Assembly: GCF_900113175.1 (NCBI RefSeq)
Contig: NZ_FOOK01000026.1
Location: 1 to 50,437 of the forward strand
DNA length: 50,437 nucleotides
From: Planifilum fulgidum
GTDB taxonomy: Bacteria > Bacillota > Bacilli > Thermoactinomycetales > DSM-44946
Direction: 5' to 3'
This document shows positions 10,103-18,661 of the stretch, in pieces (the first letter of the stretch is position 1; each line of letters opens with the position of its first letter). The translations under genes were made by a program, and so were the position numbers. Below the pieces are notes generated by a model. It was not told the DNA's origin. It searched no databases and worked only from the letters and a program-made list of their open reading frames with translations.

Positions 10103-11682
10103 CGGGGCAGCAGCCTCGCCAGCCATTCGCCGACGACGGGCAGGCGAAGGACATCCTCTTTTTTGACCAGGGAGAGCAAAAGCAGGGCTGTAAGATACGC
10201 CAGACCGCCGGCTGTCAGGGCCGTGAGCGCCCGCGGCAGCATCGGCGCATCGTGGAAGGCATAGATCCAGTGGACAACAGCCCCCATCCAGGCGACGGCC
10301 ACACCCAGCTTTGCCCATTCCCGAAGGTGGATGGTGAAGGGAACAATGCGCAGGATCGTCAGGAAGTGAAGGACCGTCACAATGATGACGCCGCAGTTGA
10401 TGGCAAGCGCCACGCCGTCGATCCCGAACCGGGGGTGCGAGGCCAGGGCGAAGATCAGCCCCGTTTTGATGAGGGTGCCGAAAATCGAATTGCGCATCGA
10501 TTCCTTCGCCCGGTCCAATCCCTGCAACACGGCGGCCAGCGGACCCTGCAGGTAGAGGAAGATGGCAAAGGGAGCCAAAATTTTCATCATTCGGGCGACG
10601 CCGGCCTCGTTGTACAGCAGGAGGGAGAGCGGCTCCGCCAGAACATACATCATAGCGGCACAGGGCGCGCCGACGATGAGACAGAGGCGGATGGCCTGGT
10701 TCAAGCGGTGTTCCACCAGGAGATTCTGCCTGCGGGCGGCGGCCTCCGAGACGGCGGGCACGAGGGAGACCGACAGGGCGTAGGTGATGAACGAAGGGAA
10801 GGCGATCAGCGGAAAGGCCATTCCCTCCAACTGACCGTACAGGGCCGTCGCCGTGGCCGTGCCGATTCCGGCCAGGGCCAGGCTTTGGGATACGACGATG
10901 GGCTCCACCGCATAGGCCAGGGAGCCGAACAGGCGGCTGGCCGTCACCGGAACGGAGATGCGCAGAAGCGGGTGGAGGGTGGATTCGAACCGGCGGAGGA
11001 GGGCCGCCCTTTCCCGCGCAATTCGGCCGCGAAGCTTGAGAACCGGCCTTTTGGGGTCCTTTCGGTAGGAGCGGATCAGCATCATCAGCCCGGCGAATTC
11101 GCCGCAGATGATGCCGGCCATCGCGCCGGCGGAGGCGTATTCGACCCCGTAAGGAAGCAGAACTTGGGCCAGGATCAACACCGTGAAGATGCGGATGATC
11201 TGTTCGACGATCTGGGAAAAGGCGTAGGGGCCCATGCGCTGCCTTCCCTGAAAATATCCTCGAAAGATGGAGGCGACGGCGACGATCGGAATGATCGGCG
11301 CAATCCCCAAAAGGGGATACACCGCCCGCTCGTCCGTCAGCAGGGTATTGGCGATCACCGGCGCCAGCAGAATCGTCAGCGCGGTGAACAAAAGCCCTGT
11401 GACGGTGACGATGACGGTGGAGACGATCAGGAGGTTGCGGATCCTCCGCTCGTCTCCCGTCGCTTCCGCCTCGGAGACCAATTTGGAAATGGCCACGGGT
11501 AGCCCCGCCGTGGTCAGGGTGATCGCAAACAGCAGGATGGGGTAGGCCATCTGAAACAGGCCCATTCCTTCGTCCCCGATGATTCGCGAAAGAACGATCC
11601 GGTATACAAAACCCAGCACTTTGGTGACAAAACCCGCTCCGACGAGAATGAGGGTTCCCCGAAGAAAGGATTGCTTGGTCAA
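10099..11682 (-). CDS. spoVB: Stage V sporulation protein B, MOP-family flippase
   Basis: A 527-aa polytopic protein with about 14 helices, of the MATE/MOP superfamily to which MurJ and Wzx flippases belong. In sporulation SpoVB is needed for spore cortex peptidoglycan, presumably by moving lipid-linked precursors across the outer forespore membrane. The N-terminus (SFLRGTLILVGAGFVTKVLG then FVYRIVLSRIIGDEGMGLFQMAYP) and the PVAISKLVSEAEA block are typical. It follows yrbG in B. subtilis too, but there on the same strand. It is direct evidence that the organism forms endospores. Confidence 0.93.
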   Translation of the reverse strand: MTKQSFLRGTLILVGAGFVTKVLGFVYRIVLSRIIGDEGMGLFQMAYPILLFAITLTTAGLPVAISKLVSEAEATGDERRIRNLLIVSTVIVTVTGLLFTALTILLAPVIANTLLTDERAVYPLLGIAPIIPIVAVASIFRGYFQGRQRMGPYAFSQIVEQIIRIFTVLILAQVLLPYGVEYASAGAMAGIICGEFAGLMMLIRSYRKDPKRPVLKLRGRIARERAALLRRFESTLHPLLRISVPVTASRLFGSLAYAVEPIVVSQSLALAGIGTATATALYGQLEGMAFPLIAFPSFITYALSVSLVPAVSEAAARRQNLLVEHRLNQAIRLCLIVGAPCAAMMYVLAEPLSLLLYNEAGVARMMKILAPFAIFLYLQGPLAAVLQGLDRAKESMRNSIFGTLIKTGLIFALASHPRFGIDGVALAINCGVIIVTVLHFLTILRIVPFTIHLREWAKLGVAVAWMGAVVHWIYAFHDAPMLPRALTALTAGGLAYLTALLLLSLVKKEDVLRLPVVGEWLARLLPR

Positions 11683-11810
11683 AGGCCGTTCCTTCTTTCC
11701 CGTTATATTTGTCCCTGATACAAGCCTATGCCCCCCTTCCCCTCTCTGATGACTTGCCGGCGTGACGGATTCGGCGTTCCGCCGGTTTTTTTATACTTTC
11801 TTTCGAATTG

Positions 11811-11843
11811 TTTTAGAGGGGGTTTAGACACGGCCTTTATCAT
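11811..11843 (+). promoter_or_regulatory. TTTAGA direct-repeat operator and -10 box before the secreted-protein gene
   Basis: Two copies of TTTAGA begin at 11812 and 11823, exactly 11 bp apart (one helical turn), and a TATCAT -10 box follows at 11838-11843. No standard -35 is present; the repeats occupy its place. The layout is that of OmpR/PhoP-type activator sites. The same sequence logic recurs at 15255-15308, where the second copy also lies 15 bp before the same TATCAT. The response regulator encoded between the two sites (14399-15091) is the natural candidate ligand (inference). Confidence 0.75.
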
Positions 11844-11922
11844 GAGGACGGAAGGGCTGAATAACCCTTCGCGCAGGCGGCGGAAGCCTGATCTTTCGAT
11901 GACTGGAACGGAGGAGGTTGAC

Positions 11923-12801
11923 ATGCGAAAAAAAGGGTTGGCGGCGGTTGCGGCGTTGGTCCTCGGAGCCGTGGTCTTCTTTGTCACCGTCTTTTCCTCG
12001 CCGGCAAGCGCAAAGGGATATGAGGTTTACAAAACGGCGCTGGAAAAGACGAAGGAAGCAAGGAGCCTGACGGCCGATGTGGACGTCCTCATCACCGACA
12101 ACGGGGCGAAGTTGATGACGGGGCGCGCCACGGTCAAACTGAACAAGGAGATGAAAGCCGGAAGCGTGGAAGCCACTTTCCGCGATGAATCCGGGGACGG
12201 GTCCAAGCCATTTTCCCGGCAGGTATACTGGCAGGACGGAAAAGTGATTCTCAAAGAGGGCGATGAGGATGTATATCGGTGGATGGAACATCCGAAGGGA
12301 GAAAAGGGAAAGGCGGGGCCTCCCGGCCGGCCCAAGGCGGCGGGTATCGTCGCGAATGCCCTGATGCGTTCGCTGCGGGATGATCTGACCGTTGAGCGGA
12401 GACCGAACGGAGGAAAACGGGTGGAGCTCACGCTTTCCGAGCGGCAGATTCCCGCGTTTGCGGATGCGATCGGCGCCATGGCCGTCTCCAAAGCGTCCCG
12501 TTTCCATTCGTTACGGCCGGTTCGCGCGTGCAGGGTGGAGCTTCCCGCGCTGACAAAGGAGGTCAAGATCGAAGGCATTGATTTGACGGCGGACGTCGCT
12601 CCGGAAAATTCGCTCGAGCAGCAAACGGTCAAGATCCGCATGACCGGAACGGATGATTCCGGAAAGCGCCACGATCTCGCCCTGCGGATTCGGGTCCGCT
12701 TCTCCGGAATTGACGAGACGGTGCCGGAACGGATCGATCTGACGGGGAAGAAAACGAGGAAAATGGAAGCGGATCGGATGAAATTCGTGTGGCAACATTA
12801 A
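11923..12801 (+). CDS. Secreted protein of unknown function, island of the two-component system
   Basis: A 292-aa protein with a classical signal peptide (RKK at the N-terminus, hydrophobic core 6-25, likely cleavage after ASA at 30). The mature part is beta-rich with alternating charged residues and one long Lys/Gly/Pro-rich loop (HPKGEKGKAGPPGRPKA). The fold looks like proteins that bind lipophilic ligands (LolA/LppX-like, as in DUF2092-type proteins), but I cannot assign a family firmly. ATG 11923 follows GAGGAGG (11911-11917). It has its own terminator and is preceded by TTTAGA direct repeats, so it is probably a target of the adjacent kinase/regulator pair. Confidence 0.8.
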   Translation: MRKKGLAAVAALVLGAVVFFVTVFSSPASAKGYEVYKTALEKTKEARSLTADVDVLITDNGAKLMTGRATVKLNKEMKAGSVEATFRDESGDGSKPFSRQVYWQDGKVILKEGDEDVYRWMEHPKGEKGKAGPPGRPKAAGIVANALMRSLRDDLTVERRPNGGKRVELTLSERQIPAFADAIGAMAVSKASRFHSLRPVRACRVELPALTKEVKIEGIDLTADVAPENSLEQQTVKIRMTGTDDSGKRHDLALRIRVRFSGIDETVPERIDLTGKKTRKMEADRMKFVWQH

Positions 12802-12807
12802 GAGTAA

Positions 12808-12839
12808 ACAGCCGGATCGCTTGGTAATCCGGTTGTTTT
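12808..12839 (+). terminator. Terminator between secreted-protein gene and kinase gene
   Basis: A 10-bp stem (ACAGCCGGAT 12808-12817, ATCCGGTTGT 12827-12836, one G-T wobble) ends in TTTT. It separates the predicted target gene from the histidine kinase operon. Confidence 0.75.
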
Positions 12840-12944
12840 CGCAAAGCGGTGGTGTGAAAATGAGGGAAATCGGGGCAGCCATGTCGAAGCCCGTGGTTTG
12901 TTCCTTTCTTGGGATCACGTCCTCCCTTTGAAGGAGCGGAACTT

Positions 12945-14402
12945 ATGTCCATCAAAACGAGACTCCTTTTGTCCTATATCGCCATGACCGTGGTGCCCGC
13001 CGTCCTGTTCGCCCTCATCGCCTGGGGTCTTTCCTCCGCATTGTTTCCCGATGCGGCCCGCACCGGGGAGGGAAAACCCGCTTTTCGGGAAAAGTTCGAA
13101 CGGCGCAACGAAGCGGTTGCCGGAGTCCGGTTCGTGGCCGATACGGATCCGGACCGGTTTTCCGACCGAAAGTTCCTGAAGAGGGCCGATGAGCAGTTGA
13201 ACCGGGTAAAAGCGGGACTTGTCGTCGTTCGGAACGGTCGCGTGACCTACCAATCCCCGCTTGTGGACATCCCGCACCTCGGTGCCCGCCTCCGGGAGCG
13301 GTCCCTCGAGCCGGATCGGGGGCCGTGGGAACATCCGATCGATGAACGGTTTGCGGTGGAAAAACGCGATGTTTCCTTCAGTGACGGCACCCAGGGCGCG
13401 GTGTATGTTTTTTCGGACATGGGCTGGTTTGTTGAAAACGGAAAAAGGTTTTTCCCGCTGCTTTTGCTCTCCCTGCTGCTGGTCATCGGATCCACCAACG
13501 GGATCCTGACTTTCCTGGTTTCCCGCAGCATTGTCAAACCGTTGTCCCTGTTGAAACGCGCGGCGGAACGGATCAAGGAAGGGGATTTGGATCAAGAGGT
13601 GCGATTGCATCGGAGGGATGAGATCGGGGAGCTGGGGGCGGCCTTCGAGGAGATGCGGAAAAGGCTGAAGGAGTCGATCCGTCTCCAGTTGCAGTACGAA
13701 GAAAACCGAAAGCAATTGTTGTCCCATATTTCCCACGATTTGCGGACGCCGCTCACCGGGATCAAGGCGTGCGTCGAAGGCATCCGGGACGGCATCGCGG
13801 AGACCGGGCCGATGCGGGAAAAATATCTGAGCATGATCGCGAAAAAAGCGGAGGACATGGAGCGCCTGATCGATGAGTTGCTGCTGTTTTCCAAGCTCGA
13901 TCTGAAGCGGGTTCCCTTTCACTGGGAAACGATTGACTTGGCGGCTTTTTTGCGGGACTTTGTGGAGGAGCTGCGCCTCGATCCGCGGACGAAGGGGGTT
14001 GCGATACGGCTTTCCGCTCCCCGGGAACCGGTCTATGTCAAGGCGGACCGTGAGAAGCTGCGCAGGGTGATCATGAATATCGTCGACAACAGCCTCAAAT
14101 ACATGGACAAGGCGGAAAAGAACCTCCGCGTGGAACTGTCCGGCGCGGAGGAAGCGACGGTATGCATCCGGGACAACGGACCGGGGATTGGAGAAGAGGC
14201 GCTGGAACAGATCTTTGATCGCTTTTACCGGGGGGAACCCTCCAGAAATGCCGCAACGGGAGGCAGCGGGCTGGGCCTTGCCATCGTGAAACAGATCATC
14301 GAGGAACATGGCGGACGGGTATGGGCGGAAAGCCGAAAAGGAGAAGGGACGAGCATCTATTTTGCGCTGCCGAAGCTCGGACAGGGGGGTGAGCGGCCAT
14401 GA
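12945..14402 (+). CDS. Sensor histidine kinase, HAMP type
   Basis: A 485-aa membrane sensor. Membrane helices at about 7-28 and 170-193 bracket a ~140-residue extracytoplasmic sensing domain. HAMP (194-246) and HisKA follow, with phospho-acceptor His264 in SHISHDLRTPLTG. The HATPase domain has the N box DNSLKYM, the G1 box DNGPGIG and GGSGLGLAIVKQIIEEHGG. ATG 12945 follows AAGGAG by eight bases. It overlaps the response regulator gene by four bases (ATGA). The signal sensed is unknown; the sensor domain has no motif I recognise. The pair lies inside an otherwise conserved spoVB-comN-secD gene order. Confidence 0.95.
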   Translation: MSIKTRLLLSYIAMTVVPAVLFALIAWGLSSALFPDAARTGEGKPAFREKFERRNEAVAGVRFVADTDPDRFSDRKFLKRADEQLNRVKAGLVVVRNGRVTYQSPLVDIPHLGARLRERSLEPDRGPWEHPIDERFAVEKRDVSFSDGTQGAVYVFSDMGWFVENGKRFFPLLLLSLLLVIGSTNGILTFLVSRSIVKPLSLLKRAAERIKEGDLDQEVRLHRRDEIGELGAAFEEMRKRLKESIRLQLQYEENRKQLLSHISHDLRTPLTGIKACVEGIRDGIAETGPMREKYLSMIAKKAEDMERLIDELLLFSKLDLKRVPFHWETIDLAAFLRDFVEELRLDPRTKGVAIRLSAPREPVYVKADREKLRRVIMNIVDNSLKYMDKAEKNLRVELSGAEEATVCIRDNGPGIGEEALEQIFDRFYRGEPSRNAATGGSGLGLAIVKQIIEEHGGRVWAESRKGEGTSIYFALPKLGQGGERP

Positions 14403-15091
14403 AGCGCATTTTGATCATCGAAGATGATCCGGTGATCGCGGAAGTGCAAAAGGATTATCTGGAAGCGAGCGGTTTTAAGGTGGACATTGCGGTCAACGGG
14501 GAGGAGGGGTTGGAGAAGGCGCTGGAGGAAGGGGTGGACTTGATCATTCTCGATCTCATGCTTCCGGGGACCGACGGTTTTGAAATCTGCCGGCGGATTC
14601 GACGGGAGAAAAACATCCCCATCCTCATGGTTTCGGCAAAAAAGGAAGATGTGGACAAGATCCGCGGGCTGGGGCTGGGCGCGGACGACTATGTGACGAA
14701 ACCCTTCAGTGCCGGGGAGCTGGTCGCACGGGTCAAGGCGCATCTTTCCCGTTACGAACGCTTGACCGCCGAAGCGCGTGCGAAAGAGCGGAACGAGATC
14801 CGAGTGCGCGGAATCCGGATCGATCGGTGGTCCCGGAAGGTGTTTGTGAATGAGAGGGAAATCGCCTTGACTTCCAAGGAATACGACCTGCTGCTCTTTC
14901 TGCTCAGCCATCCCAACCGGGTGTTCAGCAAGGAAGAGCTGTTCGAGAAGGTTTGGGGCCTGGATGCCTTGGGGGACAGCGCCACGGTGACGGTTCATAT
15001 CAGCAAACTGCGGGAGAAAATCGAAGCGGATCCGTCCAACCCGCAATATATTGAAACGATCTGGGGCGTCGGGTACCGCCTGAACGTATAA
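14399..15091 (+). CDS. OmpR-family response regulator
   Basis: A 230-aa DNA-binding regulator paired with the upstream kinase. The receiver domain (1-120) has E8/D9/D10 for Mg binding, phospho-acceptor Asp52 in LIILDLMLPG, Ser79 and Lys101 (VTKPFSAGE). The winged-helix domain (about 130-228) contains the recognition-helix region DSATVTVHISKLREKIE and ends GVGYRLNV. OmpR-family regulators bind direct repeats spaced 10-11 bp, and such repeats (TTTAGA, 11-bp phase) sit at 11812 and 15255 on either side of this operon. Confidence 0.95.
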   Translation: MKRILIIEDDPVIAEVQKDYLEASGFKVDIAVNGEEGLEKALEEGVDLIILDLMLPGTDGFEICRRIRREKNIPILMVSAKKEDVDKIRGLGLGADDYVTKPFSAGELVARVKAHLSRYERLTAEARAKERNEIRVRGIRIDRWSRKVFVNEREIALTSKEYDLLLFLLSHPNRVFSKEELFEKVWGLDALGDSATVTVHISKLREKIEADPSNPQYIETIWGVGYRLNV

Positions 15092-15100
15092 GAGGGCTTG

Positions 15101-15238
15101 AGATCTTTCCATGGAGGATGCCGGTTGTTGACAAAGTATTGAGGGGACAGGTTTTACGCTGGAGGAGAAAGTCGCGGTGAGTCCTGTCCCGGCTCAATCG
15201 ACGCAGGGTCGACATCCTCCCGTGAAAGGTCTTTTTTT
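15101..15238 (+). ncRNA. Structured intergenic RNA candidate ending in a terminator
   Basis: Immediately after the response regulator stop, about 135 nt can fold into one closed structure. An outer stem pairs 15101-15109 with 15224-15232, continued by GGAGGATG (15113-15120) with CATCCTCC (15213-15220). An inner arm pairs GGGACAGG (15144-15151) with CCTGTCCC (15183-15190), extended by TTGAG/CTCAA (15139-15143, 15193-15197). A small hairpin pairs TCGAC/GTCGA (15198-15212). Seven T follow the outer stem. A TTGACA at 15128-15133 lies inside. This is far more elaborate than a simple terminator. It could be a processed 3' UTR RNA, an attenuator, or an independent small RNA. I do not recognise a known family. 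Confidence 0.5.
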
Positions 15239-15254
15239 GTGCCTTCGGACGGGT

Positions 15255-15308
15255 TTTAGCCTTTTTTTAGATTCGGTTTAGAGCCGTTTTAGAAGCGCCC
15301 TTTATCAT
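15255..15308 (+). promoter_or_regulatory. Four-copy TTTAGA operator and -10 box
   Basis: TTTAGC at 15255 and TTTAGA at 15266, 15277 and 15288 are in perfect 11-bp phase. A TATCAT -10 box is at 15303-15308, 15 bp from the start of the last repeat, exactly as at 11811-11843. Four phased copies would allow two regulator dimers to bind in tandem. It controls the 170-aa membrane protein gene that starts at 15336. Confidence 0.78.
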
Positions 15309-15335
15309 GGAGAAAAAAAGCGAAGGGGGCGGAAG

Positions 15336-15848
15336 ATGGTCAAGCTGAGCGTTGCCCAGAGGCGTTGGTTGCTTACGATTCACCTGCTGTTTTCGGCGAT
15401 TATGTTCGGCGTGGCGATGGTCTTTTTGGTTTTGAGCATCGTCGCGGCCGGCACGGAGGATGAAGGGATCCTTAAGGCGTGTTATGCCAGCATGCACATT
15501 CTGGCCAAGACTTCGGTTCGCGCGTCGACGATCGGCACCTTGGTCACCGGGATTCTTCTTTCCGTGTTGACCCGGTGGGGGCTGTTTAAGCATTACTGGC
15601 TGATTGCCAAGGAAGCGTTGACGGCGCTTGCCATCCTGCTGGGCCCTGTGGGCATGTATTTCTGGACGCTGAAGGCCTTCACCCTGACTTCGTCGAAGGG
15701 GATGGGGGCGCTGCAGGACCCGGTTTTTCTCGTAAACCGGGAGCAGTTGTTCATCGGGATTGTTCTCCAAATCCTGTCCCTGGTTTCCATTTTTGTGATC
15801 TCGGTTTTCAAGCCGTGGGGAAAGCGGGCGAAGGAGAAGGCGGTATAA
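15336..15848 (+). CDS. Four-helix membrane protein (DUF2269-like)
   Basis: A 170-aa protein with four predicted membrane helices (about 12-35, 58-76, 85-107 and 137-157). Family resemblance to DUF2269-type integral membrane proteins is moderate; the helix 2 region reads TSVRASTIGTLVTGILLSV, followed by a TRWGLFKHYWL turn. No catalytic motif is visible. ATG 15336 follows GAAGGGGGCGGAAG. The TTTAGA operator immediately upstream makes it a likely output of the neighbouring two-component system, possibly acting in envelope stress or as a permease partner (inference only). Confidence 0.75.
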   Translation: MVKLSVAQRRWLLTIHLLFSAIMFGVAMVFLVLSIVAAGTEDEGILKACYASMHILAKTSVRASTIGTLVTGILLSVLTRWGLFKHYWLIAKEALTALAILLGPVGMYFWTLKAFTLTSSKGMGALQDPVFLVNREQLFIGIVLQILSLVSIFVISVFKPWGKRAKEKAV

Positions 15849-15965
15849 TTTTTGACAATCTCCTGCGAGTTTAGCCGGCGCGTCCCCGGGCGGCACCGCG
15901 GCGCGGGCGGTCCGGGGGAATTTGCGCCCGAAGGGCGATCTTTTATTTGTTTGAACATTTTCGGC

Positions 15966-15975
15966 GTGCTATACT
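15966..15975 (+). promoter_or_regulatory. Extended -10 promoter for comN
   Basis: TGCTATACT ends at 15975, a TG-extended -10 box. A weak -35 (TTGTTT, 15947-15952) lies 17 bp upstream. It would start transcription about 100 bp before comN. Confidence 0.5.
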
Positions 15976-16082
15976 AAATAAAGACGGGCTTGGACGGTTG
16001 GACGTGGGAAGGGAGGGCGCACGAGCCCTCGCGGCCCGTTGTCTCAAGCCCGCAGGATTTTGGACAGGGGGAGAGGGTGCCC

Positions 16083-16394
16083 ATGACGCGGCAGCAGGCG
16101 AGAAAGCCGCTCAAGCCGGTCAACCGGAAACCGAAATCTTCCGTCGAGCTGCTGAGTGAATCGGAATTGATGGAGTGCATTGAGAACCTGTGCAACAGCA
16201 AAGCGGAGGAGTTTCGCTTTTACGGGTACGAGAATGTGACGGGAGAGCAGGTGTGGGCCTGCGTGTCGGAAAATTACCGGAGAGGATGGCCCCGGCTGAA
16301 TCGCCTGGTGAATGATATCTTGTCCCTGAAGGCCACCCGGTTCATGAACTGGCTGATGATCAGCGTCTACAAATCGGATCCGATGAAGAAATGA
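16083..16394 (+). CDS. comN: Post-transcriptional regulator ComN (YrzD)
   Basis: A 103-aa basic protein. The conserved C-terminal part (LMECIENLCNSKAEEFRFYGY then VTGEQVWACVSENYR, ending NDILSLKATRFMNWLMISVYK) matches the ComN family. In B. subtilis ComN lowers comE operon mRNA and links competence mRNA to DivIVA at poles and septa. The first ~25 residues are a Lys/Arg/Pro-rich extension. ATG 16083 follows GGGGGAGAGG. It lies directly before secD, as in B. subtilis. Confidence 0.88.
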   Translation: MTRQQARKPLKPVNRKPKSSVELLSESELMECIENLCNSKAEEFRFYGYENVTGEQVWACVSENYRRGWPRLNRLVNDILSLKATRFMNWLMISVYKSDPMKK

Positions 16395-16416
16395 GCGGTT
16401 GGAGGGCCTGAAGACA

Positions 16417-16444
16417 CCATCGGAACTTTTGCCGATGGTTTTTT
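16417..16444 (+). terminator. Terminator after comN
   Basis: CCATCGG (16417-16423) pairs with CCGATGG (16432-16438), followed by six T. Confidence 0.9.
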
Positions 16445-16464
16445 CGTTTCCTGCGGGGAAAAAA

Positions 16465-16493
16465 TTGACACGGCTCTATCCGCTTGGGATAAT
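16465..16493 (+). promoter_or_regulatory. Sigma-A promoter for secDF
   Basis: A perfect -35 TTGACA (16465-16470) and GATAAT (16488-16493) are separated by 17 bp, 37 bp before secD. Confidence 0.85.
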
Positions 16494-16530
16494 GGGAATG
16501 GTTGTCTTCGCGTGAAGGAGGAGCCAGAGC

Positions 16531-17769
16531 ATGAAGGTTCGTTGGGGCAGGTTAGCGCTGTTTTTTGTTTTGGTGGCGGCGATCTTGTCGACGATCGCCC
16601 TGACCACCCGCGATATTCTGAACAACTTGACGCTGGGACTGGACTTGAGGGGCGGCTTTGAGGTGTTGTACGAGGCCCAGCCTCTGGAAAAGGGGCAGAA
16701 GATCACTCCTCAAGTGTTGGCCGACACCGCTCAGGCGCTGCAAAAGCGGATTGACGTGCTCGGGGTGACGGAGCCCGAACTGTCGGTGGAACCGCCCAAC
16801 CGGATTCGGGTGCAATTGGCCGGGGTTCCCGATCAGGAGGAAGCCCGAAGGGTCCTCGGCACTCCCGCGAAGCTCACCTTTCGGGACGAAAGCGGCAAAG
16901 TGCTGTTGACGGGTCAGGACCTCAAGGAGGGGGGCGCGGCCCAGGATTACGATGAGACGGGTCAGCCCGCGGTCCGACTCAAATTGAAGGATGCGGACAA
17001 GTTTGCCAGGATCACGCGGGAGCACGTGGGCCGGATCATGGCCATTTATCTGGACGAGAACGAACTGAGCGCTCCGGTGATCCGGGAGCCGATTCCCAAC
17101 GGAGAGGCGATTATCAGCGGCGATTTCACGGTGGAGGAAGCCAAGGAGCTGGCCGATCTCCTCAACGCCGGAGCCTTGCCGGTCAAACTGGTGGAGAAAC
17201 AGAGCTTTGCCGTGGATGCCAGCCTGGGGAAATTGTCCCTCCAGCAGAGCCTGGAGGCGGGTCTGTACGGCATCCTGGTCATTTTCATCTTTATTATCGG
17301 GTATTACCGGCTGCCGGGGCTGGTCGCGTCCATCAGCCTGGTGGCCTACGCGTATCTCGTTCTGCTCTCCTTTGTCCTGCTGGACGTCACCCTCACGCTT
17401 CCGGGGATTGCCGCCTTCATCCTCGGGATCGGAATGGCGGTGGACGCCAATATTTTGATGTATGAGCGGATCAAAGAGGAGATGCGCCACGGGAAGTCGA
17501 TTCCCGCTGCCGTGAAAGCCGGCTCCCGCCGCTCCTTCCTCACCATCTTTGACGCCAACATCACCACGGTGCTGGCGGCGGCCGTCCTGTTCTATTTCGG
17601 AACCGCCGGCGTGCGCGGCTTTGCGGTCTCCCTGATTTTCAGCATCGCCGTCAGTTTCCTGACCGCCGTCGCCCTGTCGCGGATCCTGCTCAATCTGCTG
17701 GTTCGGGCCAACGTGGCCAAACGGCCGGGGTTGTTCGGCGTGAAGGAGGATGAGATCGGTGAGCTATAA
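16531..17769 (+). CDS. secD: Protein translocase subunit SecD
   Basis: SecD, an RND-type protein, uses the proton gradient to help pull exported proteins from SecYEG on the outer face. The 412-aa product has helix 1 (about 7-25), the DLRGGFEVLYEA block, a large extracytoplasmic P1 region, and five C-terminal helices. These contain the GIGMAVDANILMYERIKEEM motif, whose Asp is implicated in proton transfer, and FDANITTVLAA. B. subtilis fuses SecD and SecF in one chain; here they are separate genes, the common arrangement elsewhere. The ribosome binding site is AAGGAGGAG at 16515-16523. Confidence 0.96.
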   Translation: MKVRWGRLALFFVLVAAILSTIALTTRDILNNLTLGLDLRGGFEVLYEAQPLEKGQKITPQVLADTAQALQKRIDVLGVTEPELSVEPPNRIRVQLAGVPDQEEARRVLGTPAKLTFRDESGKVLLTGQDLKEGGAAQDYDETGQPAVRLKLKDADKFARITREHVGRIMAIYLDENELSAPVIREPIPNGEAIISGDFTVEEAKELADLLNAGALPVKLVEKQSFAVDASLGKLSLQQSLEAGLYGILVIFIFIIGYYRLPGLVASISLVAYAYLVLLSFVLLDVTLTLPGIAAFILGIGMAVDANILMYERIKEEMRHGKSIPAAVKAGSRRSFLTIFDANITTVLAAAVLFYFGTAGVRGFAVSLIFSIAVSFLTAVALSRILLNLLVRANVAKRPGLFGVKEDEIGEL

Positions 17770-18661
17770 CTGGGATTTTGTCGGCAAGCGGAAACTGTTT
17801 TTCCTCATATCCGCCGTCGTGCTGGGGGCGGGGATCCTTTCCCTCCTGATCCAGGGGCTCAATCTGGGCATCGATTACAAGAGCGGGACCCGGATCGACA
17901 TCTCGGTGAAGCAACCCGTCGATGTGGAGCAGGCGAAAAAGGAGTTTGAAAAGCTGGGCTATGAACATCCCTCTGTCCGGTCCGGCCAGGAGGGGAAGGT
18001 GTTGATCTTCCGGACGGATGAGGCGCTGGACAAGGAAAAGGTGCTTCAGATCCAGAAACATTTCCGGAAGGTGTACGGCGACAACTTCGCCGGATTTCAG
18101 GAGCAGCGGATCGATCCCGTGATCGGTCGGGAACTGGCCCGGAATGCGATCATCGCCACCCTTTTGGCATCGGTCGGCATCATCCTCTACGTGACCATCC
18201 GGTTCGAGTACCGCTTTGCCGTCGCCGCGGTGCTGGCCCTGCTGCACGACGTCCTTTTTGTCATCGGGATCTTTTCGATTCTGCAGTTGGAAGTGGATGT
18301 GGTGTTCATCGCCGCCATTCTCACCATCATCGGCTATTCGGTGAACGACACGATCGTCATTTTCGACCGGATCCGGGAGATCATGGATCAGGTCAAACCG
18401 AAGAACTGGGAGGATTTGAGCCGGGTGGTGAACGTGAGCATCCATCAGACCCTCATCCGATCGCTCAACACGGCGCTGACCGTCGTCTTTGCGGCTGCCG
18501 CCCTCTTCCTCTTCGGCGGGGAGAGCATTCGCTACTTTTCCCTCGCCCTCCTGTTGGGCCTCTTTGCCGGAACCTATTCGTCCCTCTGTCTCGCCAGCCA
18601 GGTCTGGGTGGTATGGAAATGGCGGTCCATGCAGCGGGTGAAGGAGCGGCCTGCCAACTGA
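17759..18661 (+). CDS. secF: Protein translocase subunit SecF
   Basis: SecF is the partner of SecD. The 300-aa protein has helix 1, the DYKSGTRIDISV block, an extracytoplasmic domain, and five helices carrying TIIGYSVNDTIVIFDRIREI and RSLNTALTVVFAAAAL. GTG 17759 is favoured because AAGGAGG (17743-17749) then has a nine-base gap; an in-frame ATG at 17750 touches the binding site. The gene overlaps the end of secD. It is followed by a bidirectional-looking hairpin at 18811. Confidence 0.95.
   Translation: MSYNWDFVGKRKLFFLISAVVLGAGILSLLIQGLNLGIDYKSGTRIDISVKQPVDVEQAKKEFEKLGYEHPSVRSGQEGKVLIFRTDEALDKEKVLQIQKHFRKVYGDNFAGFQEQRIDPVIGRELARNAIIATLLASVGIILYVTIRFEYRFAVAAVLALLHDVLFVIGIFSILQLEVDVVFIAAILTIIGYSVNDTIVIFDRIREIMDQVKPKNWEDLSRVVNVSIHQTLIRSLNTALTVVFAAAALFLFGGESIRYFSLALLLGLFAGTYSSLCLASQVWVVWKWRSMQRVKERPAN

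Noticed and set aside
9967-11502. A 511-codon plus-strand frame opposite spoVB
   Set aside because: Composition is Gln/Gly/Arg/Asp-rich without any conserved block; spoVB on the other strand is certain.
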